A DNA stretch of 64,000 nucleotides from Theropithecus gelada (Eukaryota > Chordata > Mammalia > Primates > Cercopithecidae). Positions within the stretch are counted from its first letter, which is position 1. Every line of letters starts with the position of its first letter. The translations under genes and the position numbers were made by a program. The notes under the pieces were generated by a model. The model made no database searches and was not told the origin of the DNA. It was given only the letters and a program-made list of their open reading frames with translations. Location of the stretch: positions 136,177,558-136,241,557 of the forward strand of contig NC_037669.1 of assembly GCF_003255815.1 (NCBI RefSeq), written 5' to 3'. Shown here piece by piece: positions 24,464 to 35,280 of this stretch.

Positions 24464-24719
24464 CAAATCTACTGACAGAAAATGAATTTGTGGTTGACTA
24501 GGATTGGGAGGGAGGAGTGGTTGCAGGAAAATGGGGCCTTTGCTAAAGGACAGAGGATCTTTTGGGGGAGGGGGGATGAGAATGTTTTAAAATTAACTGT
24601 ACAAATGGGGGGTGATGGTTGTATAAATCTATGAATACACTAAGAACTATGGGGTTGGACACTTTAAATAAGCAAAGTACATGGTCTGTGAATTATATCT
24701 CAATAAAGCCGTTATAAAA

Positions 24720-26554
24720 ATAATGTTTTTTAAAGAAAAGTAAATGGTAGAATCCAGATTGGGGACATGGATGTTGACTAAAATTTCTTTTAATTTGCTT
24801 GCGAAATAATAAAGCATAATAAAGTTCTACTACTACCAGTAACATCAAAATAATGATGTATCTACAAGTACTTTTGTTCATCTAAAATTTCCCAAATTAA
24901 TCAGAGATCGTTGATCCAAAATTTGTCCAAAGCAGAATTTTAGAAATCTGGAGTCCTAAATTTACATTTGTAATAGGATTCAGGAGAATTACTGAGACTC
25001 GTTCTCCAAACTGCAAATGAGGCAGAAGTAAATTAAATTTACATGGACTGCTGTGAGTTTTGAGATTAAAAGGCTACTGTTTTTCCAGTGACAAACAGGA
25101 GTAACTAAACAGAAAACTTCACATGCCCAGGCAGCTTTAAAGGTTTGGGAAACATCCCTTGCAAGTGTTATGGCAGACTAGAGAAGATTATTTTACCTCT
25201 CGGTCAGGTTCAGTATTGCTGGCTCACCACTTTTAAAAAACAAGTAATTAATGACACTCAATTTTCAAGAATTTTAGGGTAATACTCTTATTATATAATT
25301 AACTCAGAAAAATAATGCTAATGTATACACATTAGACTTAAATTTTAGCCAAATTTTAAATACACATCACTGGGAGAAATCAGAGCCAAACTCAGAACAA
25401 TACGTGCTCTATAACTGGAGTGACCATATGGTCCAGTCTGCCCGGGACTCTCCTGATGTACATCTGTTATTCCGGTATCCCACCCAGCTTAACATTTGTC
25501 TCAGATTTTTCTTTTTAACAACATACTATGAATAACTGCATTAAAGTAAAATAGGACGGGTTTGTTAAACTTTCACCTTATATTTAATACCACCTTCAGC
25601 TATGGCTCTGTCTAGTGTCGTGTGGGTTGCAAGCATAGCAAACAGAGTTCTCACTTTTAACTTCTCATTCAGTCTGAATGCCAAATACTGATAACACATC
25701 TTTCCTGACTCTTTTCTGATAAAATCAAGTACACTTGGACACAGGCAATTAAGGATAGCTAACTCTATCTAGTCTTGGGTGATGATAGGAGAAATATCTG
25801 AAGTTGCTGTTCCTGCCAGCTACTCAGTGTACCTCCCAGTTGTGTTACAGCCACTCCTCACCTTGCAAGATGCACAGGAGCCTCAAGGCCATTATAAGCT
25901 GGGTCACTGGGAAATATGGGGTATTTGTGTAACATATGCAGGAAAGAGATGTTATACGTCCCTGTGTATAATGTACAGAAGACAGTAATCTGAACACTCT
26001 TGCTACAGGAGTTTTGCCATTTACTTACTAATCGTATTGTGCAAATCTACAATTTTATTGTGCAAATCTACAATTTTATTTTGCAGCAATTATTATAAAT
26101 TTAAATTTTCCACACCTTCTTTTTTTATGCTCATGTGCCCCAGTTTAGAGATCTTACTCCCTTTCACATAACAATCTTAATGAGTGTATAAACTTAACTA
26201 TATAATCTCCTAGGTCCTCAAAACCATGAACCTGAAGCCATAGCAAGGGTCCACCAACAAGAAAACCAATTGACTGTTATGTTTTTACTATAATAAAGCT
26301 ATTTTTTTAACCACCATCATTCTTGAGCAAATACAGAAACATCTCTATTCCACAATAAGCATGAAAAGAATAATATTCTACACAACCCAGAATTATATAT
26401 GCCATACAGAGATTTAAAATTCTATGAAACAATTACTTTTCTGTTGATTCACAAAGTGCTTCAGAATTATGCATTAACCCTGATACCTTCATTCATTTTC
26501 AGCATCTAAACATGGTTTAGGTTAGAAAGAGGCATAAAAACAAAGTTTAAGGCC
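24720..26554. other. Intronic stretch without recognised feature
   Basis: AT-rich sequence of 1.8 kb. No Alu and no coding similarity. 'gaccatatggtccagtctgcccgggactctcc' at 25423-25454 resembles an old hAT-type repeat end. A 21-bp direct repeat is listed separately. Confidence 0.5.
26035..26076 (+). repeat. 21-bp unit repeated twice in tandem
   Basis: Two exact tandem copies, 26035-26055 and 26056-26076, each containing GTGCAAATCTACAATTTT. Confidence 0.95.
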
Positions 26555-26556
26555 AG

Positions 26557-26860
26557 GGCCGGACATGGTGGCTCATGCCTATAATCTTAGCAGTTTGGGA
26601 GGCAAGGCAGGCGGATCACCTGAGCCCAGGAGTTCGAGACCAGCCTTGGCAACATGGTGAAACCCCATCTCTACTGAAAGTACAAAAGTTAGCCAGGCAC
26701 GGCGGCATGCGCATTTAGTCCCAGCTACTCGGGAGGCTGAGTCAGGAGAATTGCTTGAGCCTGGGAGGCGGAGGTTGCAATGAGGGGAGATCATGCCACC
26801 GCACTCCAGCCTGGGTGACAAAGCAAGACTGTCTCAAAACCAAACCAAACAAAACAAAAC
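26557..26860 (+). mobile_element. Alu SINE, full length (first of a pair)
   Basis: Runs from 'ggccggacatggtggctcat' to a (CAAAA)n tail. Preceded by ACAAAGTTTAAGG and followed by the same 13-mer. Confidence 0.93.
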
Positions 26861-26871
26861 ACAAAGTTTAA

Positions 26872-27186
26872 GGCTAGGCGTAGTGGCTCACACGTGTAAT
26901 CCCAGGACTCTGGGAGGCCAAGGCGGGCGACTCACCTGAGGTCAGGGGTTCTGAGACCAGCCTGGCCAACATGGTGAAACCCTGTCTCTACTAAAAATAT
27001 AAAATTAGCCGGACGTGGTGGCACATGCCTGTAATCTCAGCTACTCAGGTAGCTGAGGCACAAGGATCACACAAGAATCACTTGAACCAGCGAGATGAAG
27101 GTTGCAGGGAGCCAAGATCATGCCACTGTACTCCAGCCTGGGCAACAGAGCCAGACTCTGTCTCAAAAAAAAGAAAGAAAAAGAAA
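26872..27186 (+). mobile_element. Alu SINE, full length (second of a pair)
   Basis: Runs from 'ggctaggcgtagtggctcac' to an A/G tail. It is followed by a third copy of ACAAAGTTTAAG. Confidence 0.93.
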
Positions 27187-27703
27187 ACAAAGTTTAAGAA
27201 TGTCTCACAACAGTAAAATTTGATTACTCTGGGTAGCAAATAATTATTCGTTACTTCAAACAACATCCTTTGGAGTGTAATTCATTAACCTTAAAAAAGT
27301 ATCAAATACATTTGTACAAGTATAGGACAAGTCTATACTTTTTGTAAAAATTCTTAAAAGACTGAATTGTTTTCCTTAAGTGACAAGTTGGCCCAAGTTA
27401 AAGGCAATGTCATCTGAGATTCCTGGAGGAATTTCAAAACCTTTCAAGTCTAAGAACATACTACACTAAAAACCATTCCTTTTGTCTGCAGCAGTTCTTC
27501 CACTCTAAATGAATATCCTAACGGAATAAAATCTGAAAAATCTAACTTTTATCTAAGAAAAAAATTTACTAAGTTGTGACAAAAGTTGATACAGTTGTTT
27601 AATTCTCAGTGCATCCTGGATAAAAATCGCAGGTTATATTCCCATTGCATTCAAAATCTTAAATTTGGAAATCCCAAACTTAAAATTAACATTATTATTT
27701 TAT

Positions 27704-28001
27704 TTATTTATTTATTTTTTTTGAGACAGAGTTTCGCTTTTTGCCCAGGCTGGAGTGCAATGGCGCGATCTCGGCTCACCGCAACCTCCGCCTCCCGGGT
27801 TCAAGCAATTCTCCTGCCTCAGTCTCCCGAGTAGCTGGGATTATAGGCATGTGCCACCACCCCGGCTAGTTTTGTATTTTTAGTAGAGACGGGGTTTCTC
27901 CATGTTGGTCAGGCTGGTCTTGAACGCCCGACCTCAGGTGATCCACCTGCCTCGGCCTCCCAAAGTGCTGGGATTACAGGCGTGAGCCACCGCGCCCGGC
28001 C
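27704..28001 (-). mobile_element. Alu SINE, full length
   Basis: (TTTA)n plus oligo-T at left; ends 'gcgcccggcc'. Target-site duplication AAAATTAACATTATTA. Confidence 0.95.
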
Positions 28002-28399
28002 AAAATTAACATTATTAAATGCCATTAAAGATTCTGTATTACCTGTAATCACTAAGGGAGTGTTTATAAAGCATCTTTCATCCAAGTATGATATAACCTA
28101 GTCATAACCTCTCAATGAAGGTGATAGGACAGGTACCACCTTTACTACAAACAAGAGTCTCACCCTTAGATGGGGGAAAGGAGAAGGAAACTTGACAAGT
28201 CACCCAAAGCACTACTCTGATAATGCTGCCTTAATAAAACTCAAGAAAGTTACTATGTCAAACACACCCTTGCCATAATAAAAAGTTTTTAAAGAAAAGC
28301 TGATCACCTATGCTGTGAGGATGCAAAGGTGTAAGAATGACACAATGGACTTTGGAGACTCAGGGGCAAAGCGTGGGAAGCGGGTGAGGGATAAAAGAC

Positions 28400-28850
28400 T
28401 ACAAATTGGGTGCCGTGTATGCTGCTCGGGTGATGGGTGCACCAAAATGTCACAAATCACCACTAAATAACTTACTCATGGCCGGGCATGGTGGCTCACG
28501 CCTGTAAATCCCAGCACTTTGGGAGGCCGAGGCGGGTGGATCACGAGGTCAGGAGATCGAGACCATCCTGGCTAACACGGTGAAACCCTGTCTCTACTAG
28601 AAATACAAAAAAAATTAGCTACAGGTGGCAGGCACCTGTAGTCCCAGCTACTTGGGAGGCTGAGGCAGGAGAATGGCGTGAACCTGGGAGGCGGAGCTTG
28701 CGATGAGCCAAGATCTTGCCACTGCACTCCAGCCTGGGTGACAGAGCAAGACTCCGTCTCAAAAAAAAAAAAAGAACTTACTCATGTAACTAAATGACAC
28801 CTGTTCCCCAATAACATATGGAAATAAAAAATTTAAATAAATAAAATCCT
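28400..28850 (+). mobile_element. Old L1 3'-end fragment split by an Alu
   Basis: 'gggtgatgggtgcaccaaaatgtcac' before the Alu, and 'tgttccccaataacatatggaaataaaaaa' after it, form an L1M 3' end. Confidence 0.6.
28480..28774 (+). mobile_element. Alu SINE, full length, Y-type
   Basis: Starts GGCCGGGCATGG. Target-site duplication AACTTACTCATG. Confidence 0.95.
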
Positions 28851-29115
28851 GGCCAGGCACAGTGGCTCACTACTGTAGTCCCTGCACTTCGGGACGCTAA
28901 AGTGGGAGGATCGCTTGAGCCCAGGAGTTCCAGACCAGCCTGAGCAACATAGCGAGACCTGTCTCTACAAAAAAAAATAAAAATTAGCAGGGCGGGGTGA
29001 CCCATGCCTGTACTCCCAACTACTCATGAGGCTAACGAGGTCAAGGCAGCAGTGAGCTGTGATCACACCACTGCACTCCAGCTTGGGTGACAGAGCAAGA
29101 TCCTGTCTCAAAAAA
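28851..29115 (+). mobile_element. Alu SINE, old (AluJ-like)
   Basis: Runs from 'ggccaggcacagtggctcac' to 'gatcctgtctc'. It is strongly diverged, and part of the right arm is missing. Confidence 0.88.
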
Positions 29116-30430
29116 TATATAAATTAAAAATTAAATGAAGTACTGTGTATAAAAAATAATTAAAATATCCCAAATGCTTTTAGAGCTTTTAGGTCCCTCT
29201 CTAGTTTCTATCATGCAAAAATGCTGTTTCAGAAAATCCTGAAAACTGAAATGTACCAGAAACAGAAATCAAAACCAGCTCTTGCCCAACTTTTAATTTA
29301 TGAACTAAGATACACACAGCAAAGGCCCAATCAATGTACAAAGCAAGCCCTTCCTCCCAAGGGAAAGGTGGTTCAATGGTAGGCTATGCAAAATAAGACT
29401 CCTACTTATTTCCAGGTGGGCCTCTTAGAAATACGCATAATATAGTAGGTGATATAAGGTATTTCCCATATTTAATATCTCTTTACTTAAAATGTTTATG
29501 ATCAATGGCATGTTATGGTTTGTCAGGACTTTTTTTATCCTCAGGGGTACATACAATGATCATAGATTTGATGAAATATGTTAATTCTCCAGATGTTCCT
29601 CTTGAAAATGCTTCCAATTCAGTCCACAACTAATCGTTCACATAGTTTTTAAAATGTTTAATTATGCTACAAAACATAAAGAACCTTGAAATAAAATTAA
29701 TTCACCTTAGGCTCAAATATAGCAAACGGATAAGATTATCTTTGTAATTCCAAGTCGAGCAAAACAAAAAATACCAGTTAGGAAGAAGAAAAATCCTCTT
29801 ATATACTCTGGAAAGAGATCTTAACACTTTCCTGTCACTTAGTTTTGTGAAAATACTCCTCTCAAACGCACTATGTATCTTTCAAAGCCCATAAATTTTC
29901 AGTCCTTCTAACACGTTATTTCATCTATCAGCATAAAGATGAATCTTTCCAACGAGTTGTAAGGCTCAAAACTAGACAGAAAAATGCTTTGCAAGTCAAC
30001 TAGTATGCAGGAAAGAGCTGAACAATGAGGTTTACATTTGCTTCTGCGGTCAGAAACTAAAGGTTTGTGTGTTCTTCACCAGTTTTACAACCCTCAGAAA
30101 GAGCTCCCCGGACCCAAGCACCACTGGTGCCTTGGTTAAAAGAGTTAAAATCAGCTACCTTATAATCTTTACTCATTTGTTCAACAAATACTTTTTGAAT
30201 TACCACCAGGTGCTAAGCAACCATTCAAGAGTACCTCCTAAGACGTGACCCTTGAGCACCTTTTAAAGAGAATGTTAAAATTCTGCCTGTATAAGGCACT
30301 ATTATCTGACGTAGAGCACCAAATTCCACTCGAAGTATATAATCCCACCTCCCGAATCAAATTTAATTAAGTTTTTTCCTAAAGCTAGGCCCTCAACAGC
30401 GTACAGGAGGAGGTATATATATCTTACTCA
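29116..30430. other. Intronic stretch without recognised feature
   Basis: No Alu, tandem repeat or coding similarity recognised. It borders the GMPS CpG island. Confidence 0.5.
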
Positions 30431-31536
30431 AGTAAATCGCAGTTCAAAACTGCGCGGTTTCCCGCAGGCAAAAACTGACTTAGTGAAGGTCGGAAAGAAC
30501 TCCAGGCCAATGAAAATGGTAATACAGAGGTGAAAGCGAAGGTGCCCAATTCAGAAGCGGGACGAAAGTACGAGAAAGGGTCTAAGAAAAAAGTGAGTTG
30601 GAGGCGAGGAGATGCGCAGCAGCGGTCAAACGTGCTCTCCCCGCCGGGTACGTCAAGGTGGCAACTTTTCCAGCACTCCGGAACTCCCGACTGTCCAGCC
30701 CTCGGGCGAGCGGGCACGGCTCGCATCCCGGGGAGCGACCCCAAAGGCGGGGAAGCGGGTTACCCCGCAAACCAGCAAGCTAGACAGGGAGTAAACTGGA
30801 CGGGGGCGGGACCTGGACACACACCCTTTCCTCTCTGGGAAGGAAGCGGGGAGGGGGAACGGAGTGCGCGACCCCGGGGCCACCGGCCCTCACGCGGGCC
30901 TGCGGGGGCGTGGGGAGAGGGGGAAGACGGTGCAGCCCCGCGGGGTTCGTCCAGAACCGACCTAACCGCTACGGAGCCCAAGGCCGGCGGGGGAAATGGA
31001 GCGGGCCTCGCCGAGGGCAGGCGGGAAACTGGGTGGCGGGAAGACCAGAGGCCGGCCCAGCTCCAACGCCGCACAGGAGGCCTCGACCCTGCCCTGCCTT
31101 CGGCGGGCCACGGGATCGCCACAACAGGCCCCCAGCCTCCCAAAGGGACGGGGTGAGAGCCAAGGAAGCCCCCACCACGACACACAGACACACAAGCCTG
31201 CTCACCTCCCTACCCCCACCCTCGGGCCGCGCTCGCGGGCTCTGCGCCCCACAGCGGCGCGGGGGAGGCGGGGGCCATCGGCGCGGCAGCGGGAGCTGAT
31301 GCCCTCCCCGACGCCCGGACCTCGACACGCAGACAGAATCAACAAAGCATTGCCGCTCCCGAGAAAAAACATGCCACAGGCCCCGACCAGGGACTCTCCG
31401 ACGCATGGCTGCCCGGGCCGCAGGGCTGCGCGGACGGGCTGGGGGAAGGGGTGGGGAAGGGCCCCGCGGGGTGGCTCCCCGGTCCGGGAGCCTCGCCTCC
31501 GCCGGGATGCGGTGCTGCAGGGACCCCCACGCTGAC

Positions 31537-31563
31537 CTTGGAGTCTCCGTTGCACAGAGCCAT
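31537..31563 (-). CDS. GMPS: GMPS coding exon 1 (residues 1-9)
   Basis: Nine codons, MALCNGDSK, end in phase 0 at the donor AAG|gtcagc. I chose the ATG at 31563-31561 because it starts the peptide I know from GMPS, has G at +4, and splices in frame to LENAGGDL of exon 2. The frame stays open for 85 codons upstream, but there is no ATG in it (the upstream candidate is GTG), so no extension is claimed. The exon sits inside the CpG island. Confidence 0.95.
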
Positions 31564-31770
31564 CGGGGCCAGGGCCGGGGCCGCGGCGGTGACGGCGACA
31601 GTACGAGACGGGGCGGGAGGGTGCCGGAAGGGTCGGCGCCGCGGGCCGAGGCTGAGAAGGAGGCCTGGTCGAGGAGCAGCCGGCAGCGGAGAGGAGCCAG
31701 CCGCCAGAGAAGCGCCGAATGGAGCAACAGCAGCAGAGCGCGGGCCCCAGCGCCGCGGGAGAGGAGACCA
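31564..31770 (-). other. GMPS: GMPS 5' UTR (approximate)
   Basis: The GC-rich leader upstream of the ATG contains CTG/TTG runs (RC of 'gcaacagcagcagag'). The 5' limit is inferred and may lie some tens of bases away. Confidence 0.5.
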
Positions 31771-31806
31771 GCAGCGCGCACGCTGCCCCCGCCTCCTGCT
31801 TCCGCC

Positions 31807-32062
31807 CCGGCCGGCCACTGGGAGGAGCCAGAGCCCGTTCGGCTTGGCAGCCGAGCCTCAGATACCCTCCGCAGCCGCCGCGAAACCGGCCGGCCCTCGA
31901 GAGGAGGGGCTCGCGGCGTCCGGCCCCGCCCCCAGCCCCGTCCCAGCCGGCAAAGCTGGCCGGGTCTCCCGCGGCCCGCCCTTGGGAGGAGGAGCCCGCG
32001 GCACCCACCGGCTCCGCCCCTCCCGCCCTCGCACAGAGGAGCCAGCCCCGGGAGGAGGGGCC
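31807..32062. repeat. Degenerate repeat of GGGAGGAGG(A/G)GCC motif in the GMPS promoter
   Basis: Related purine-rich motifs occur at 31820-31829, 31901-31910, 31984-31996 and 32050-32062, spaced 66-83 bp. Two are preceded by CCGGCCGGCC. A further GAGGAGCCAGCC lies at 31691. They read as Sp/KLF-type GC boxes on the opposite strand. Confidence 0.6.
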
Positions 32063-32595
32063 TGTGGCGCCGGCCGGTAGAAAAACCGAAGCCGAATCCG
32101 AGCCAGTTTGCTTCTCCCCGATTTGCCTGCTACCTTGGACGACTGCGGGAGACTGGCGGCACCAAGGAGGCCTCCTGAGAGCTGGGCCTCTGGCGGAACT
32201 CTTAGCCGGTGGCGTGGCCTTATCTCAGGTTGTCGGACATGAGGGACGCCAAGGCTGCTTTGGAAAATTCCGTGACCATATCTCAAGGACGTCCTTGTAG
32301 GAACTGATCACTTAGATACTTCAAAAGTTATACAGCTCCCCACAAAAAGTTCTACAGCAGGCGCAGTATTTCCAAAGAAAAGGGAGTTTGGGAGTGGTAT
32401 TCTGGTGAGCAGCTGGCCCAGGGAACTGGTCATGAAGCTCTGTTTGCACAGCAATGTTTTTATTGGAATTGTTTGTGGGGAAAGGGCTGCAGTCCCTCCA
32501 CCTATCCCTTGGCGACCATCAAGATGAGGTGTTACATTGAATTTGGTTACCTAGAGGCCTAAATCGAGATTGGAGTATAAAGAATAATACTTGAA

Positions 32596-32905
32596 GGCCG
32601 GGCGCGGTGGCTCAAGCCTGTAATCCCAGCACTTTGGGAGGCCGAGACGGGCGGATCACGAGGTCAGGAGATCGAGACCATCCTGGCTAACACGGTGAAA
32701 CCCCGTCTCTACTAAAAAATACAAAACACTAGCCGGGCGAGGTGGCGGGCGCCTGTAGTCCCAGTTACTTGGGAGGCTGAGGCAGGAGAATGGCGTAAAC
32801 CCGGGAGGCGGAGCTTGCAGTGAACTGAGATCCGGCCACTGCACTCCAGCCCGGGCAACAGAGCGAGACTCCGTCTCAAAAAAAAAAAAAAAAAAAAAAA
32901 AAAAA
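32596..32905 (+). mobile_element. Alu SINE, full length, young monkey Y-type
   Basis: Starts GGCCGGGCGCGGTGGCTCAA, with 'gagacgggcgg' and 'gatccggcc' and a 28-base A-tail. Target-site duplication AGAATAATACTTGA. Little divergence. Confidence 0.96.
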
Positions 32906-33492
32906 GAATAATACTTGAGATGGCTTCCAGCTAACAAAGCCTTTCCACAAATATTGTTATTATAATACAACCAACATTCTACTGCAGTTCATTCTTGTGT
33001 CAGACTCTGGTTCGGTGTTAAGGAGCCAAAGTGAGAAAACACTTTGAAAACTAACCAGTCCCGTGAAAGTAGTAAGGTAGGATTTATGTTCTTATCCTTT
33101 TTACAAATGAGGAAATTGAGGGGTGGTGAGATAATGTGCCTCTCAGTATAGATTGTAAGGGCTCCCTAATCTGGGAAAGAGTAGACAAGTTTATTAGTGA
33201 AATATTTACAAAAACGAAAGGCCCAAGGTCCTAGTGGGCCTGAGACTCAAGTATTTTGCTTATCTTTTTATGAACCGAAAATTGAATATTTGAACTCTCC
33301 AAAGCCATGGATACTGGCTTCTCTGGGTAGGTCTGCATGCACAATCTAAAGAAGGGTGTAGTAACCAATAGGAGAGCCTCAACTTACATAAACATCCACC
33401 CCCAATGGAATGGAATGTGATATGATATACTGGCATTAAGGATTGGCTAAATCCCATCTATCTTAAACAATGCTTAGTTTAAATATATTCTA

Positions 33493-33807
33493 GGCTAGGC
33501 ATGGTGGCTCACACCTGTAATCCCAGCACTTTATGGGAGGCCGAGGAGGGTGGATTACCTGAGGTCAGAGTTCCAGACCACTCTGGCCAACATCATGAAA
33601 CCCCGTCTCTACTAAAAATACAAAAATTAGCCAGGCGTGGTGGTGTGTGCCTATAATCCCAGCTACTCAGGAGGCTGAGGCAGGAGAATCGCTCGAACCC
33701 AGGAGGGGGAGGTTGCAGTGAGCCAAGATCATGCCTTTGCACGCCAGCCTGGGCGACAAGAGTGAAACTCCGTCTCAAAATAAATAAATAAATAAACAAA
33801 CAAATTC
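33493..33807 (+). mobile_element. Alu SINE, full length
   Basis: Runs from 'ggctaggcatggtggctcac' to an (AAAT)n/(AAAC)n tail. Confidence 0.93.
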
Positions 33808-34116
33808 TAGTGGTTAACTGTGCTTAATGGCTAAGAATATTGGCATGCACACAATATAGGATCCTGATTCCTAAGTTCTTCTTTAGCTTCTGACTCTATT
33901 GACCCATCCCTCTTTGTTGAAACTGGATTTTCTTTAAAATGCACCAAAAAGTTGTCTTTTCATCGCTGTGATTGCTCTTGGTTGCCTTTGCTTGCTCCTT
34001 TTCCAGTATCTGTCCTTCAGGAGCTTTAAGGTCTAGATTTCTTCAGTATTTCTATTCCTAATCCTTCTCTCATCTTACTCTTCCTTGGGGCACTTGTTTA
34101 AAAATATAGATTTGTT

Positions 34117-34390
34117 GGCCAGGTGCGGTGGCCCACACCTGTAATATCAGCACTTTGGGAGGCTAAGGCAGGTGGATCGCCTGAGGTCAGGAGTTTGAGA
34201 CCAGCTTGGCCAACATGGTAAAACCCCGTCTCTACTTAAAAATACAAAAAATTAGCCAAGTGTGGTGGTGGACACCTGTAATCCAGCTACTCTGGGAGGC
34301 AGAGGTTGCAGTGAGTGAAGATGGTGCCACTGCACTCCAGCCTAGGCAACAAGAGTGAAACTCCATCTCAAAATAAATAAATAAATAAAA
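34117..34390 (+). mobile_element. Alu SINE with internal deletion
   Basis: Runs from 'ggccaggtgcggtggcccac' to an (AAAT)n tail. The right arm lacks about 25 bp around 'ctactctgggaggcagagg'. Confidence 0.92.
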
Positions 34391-34570
34391 TATTGACTTG
34401 TTTTTAAAATACCCTTAATATGCTCTATGTTTTAACGACTCTCTTCTGTGCTCCAGACCCAGATAACTATGTTCATCCTCAGTTCGATTGTCAATGTCAT
34501 GTTAGGCCCCAAACTCAACAAGTCAAAACAAAACTTCTCTCCCAATCTCCCAAACTTCATATTGACACTT

Positions 34571-34744
34571 ACTTTTTCTTTTTCTTTTTTTTTTTAGACG
34601 GAATTTCGCTCTTGTTGCCCAGGCTGGAGCGCAATGGTGCAGTCTCGGCTCATTGCAACCTCCACCTCCTGGGTTCAAGCAATTCTCCTGCCTCAGCCTC
34701 CCGAGTAGCTAGGATTGCAGGCACCCCCCATCACGCCTGGCTAC
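34571..34744 (-). mobile_element. Alu SINE, 5' truncated
   Basis: Oligo-T/C at left; stops at 'cacgcctggctact'. TTGACACTTA at both sides is the likely target-site duplication. Confidence 0.88.
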
Positions 34745-34764
34745 TCGTTGACACTTATTAGGGA

Positions 34765-34966
34765 GAAAACATTCAGTCTTTCACAAATAACCTGTGGGTT
34801 TTCATAGATGCCCTTTGTCAAGTTGAGGAAGTTTCCTTCTCTTCCTCTTTTGCTGAAAGTTTTGGTCAAGAATGGATGCTGTCAAATGCTTTTTCTGTGG
34901 CTATTCAAATAACTATATAGTTTTTCTTTTTTCAGTTTTTGAATGTGTTAAATTACAATGATTGAT
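34765..34966 (-). mobile_element. Old L1 ORF2 fragment
   Basis: 'gtgggttttcatagatgccctttgtcaagttgaggaagtttcc' and 'gtcaaatgctttttctgtggctatt' are reverse-complement L1 ORF2 sequence. It is broken by the Alus on each side. Confidence 0.7.
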
Positions 34967-35280
34967 TTTGTTTGTTTATTTGTTTGTTTGTTTGTTTGAG
35001 ATGGAGTTTCACTCTTATTGCCCAGGCTGAAGTGCAATGGTGCAATCTTGGCTTACTGCAACCTCCACCTCCTGGGCTCAAGCAATTCTCCTGCCTCAGC
35101 CTCCCAAGTAGCTGAGATTACAGGCGTGTGCCACCACACCCAGCCAATTTTTGTATTACTAGTAGAGACCGCGTTTCACCGTGTTGGCCAGGCTGGTCTC
35201 GATCTCTTGACCTCAAGTGATCTGCCCGCCTCAGCCTTCCAAAGTGCTGGAATTACAGGCATGAGCCACCGCGCCTGGCC
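34967..35280 (-). mobile_element. Alu SINE, full length
   Basis: (TTTG)n-modified tail at left; ends 'gcgcctggcc'. Confidence 0.94.

Larger units (their letters stand above)
21890..24716 (+). mobile_element. Ancient L1 (L1M-type), ORF2 C-terminus and 3' end, broken by later insertions
   Basis: One old L1 can be followed through pieces 21890-22205, 22370-22537, 22832-22846, about 23450-23847 and 24464-24716. Pieces include 'aaatgggcaaaagacctgaacagg', 'gaccagaatgagatccca'-like ORF2 sequence, 'atgacccagaaattccactcttagg' and the end 'aattatatctcaataaagcc'. It is split by a partial Alu, a full Alu, an unidentified old repeat, and an MLT1A-like LTR that itself contains an Alu. Confidence 0.75.
5760..31536 (-). 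other. GMPS: GMPS intron 1 (25.8 kb)
   Basis: Bounded by donor gtcagc after the ninth codon and acceptor ttgcag at 5760-5765. It contains about 25 Alus, an inverted young L1, a DNA transposon, old L1 pieces and a MaLR LTR, all listed separately. Longer stretches without a feature I can support include 12702-13940, 16560-17700, 18008-18703, 19007-19720, 20911-21472, 24720-26554 and 29116-30430. The part inside the CpG island (30440-31536) is likely regulatory. Confidence 0.88.
1..31770 (-). other. GMPS: GMPS gene, 5' part (exons 1-3 and introns 1-2)
   Basis: The first three coding exons of GMP synthase lie on the minus strand at 31537-31563, 5578-5759 and 322-436. They join in frame (phases 0, 2, 0) with consensus GT/AG borders and give residues 1-108 of a protein I recognise as GMPS. 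The gene continues past the left edge of the window. GMPS is cytosolic and performs the last step of de novo guanine nucleotide synthesis, converting XMP to GMP with ATP and glutamine. The upstream boundary is inferred from the CpG island because the start of transcription cannot be read from sequence. Confidence 0.93.
30440..32110 (-). promoter_or_regulatory. GMPS: GMPS CpG-island promoter
   Basis: About 1.7 kb of strongly GC- and CpG-rich DNA, in contrast to the AT-rich surroundings, spans GMPS exon 1 and extends about 0.5 kb upstream and 1 kb into intron 1. No TATA box is seen at the expected place. GC boxes (CCCCGCCCCC at 31924-31933 and a CCGCCCCTCCCGCCC cluster at 32013-32027) lie upstream of exon 1, typical of a housekeeping promoter. 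Open frames of 150-270 codons through the island on both strands are a by-product of GC content. Confidence 0.88.

Noticed and set aside
31537..31818. In-frame extension of GMPS by 85 codons upstream of the ATG.
   Set aside because: The frame is open but has no ATG; the first candidate is GTG, and known GMPS begins with MALCNGDSK.
30530..32300. Many open frames of 140-270 codons on both strands around the GMPS CpG island.
   Set aside because: Stops are rare in CpG-rich DNA; the frames overlap on both strands, have low-complexity Arg/Pro/Gly composition and no domain. Only the nine-codon exon 1 is supported.
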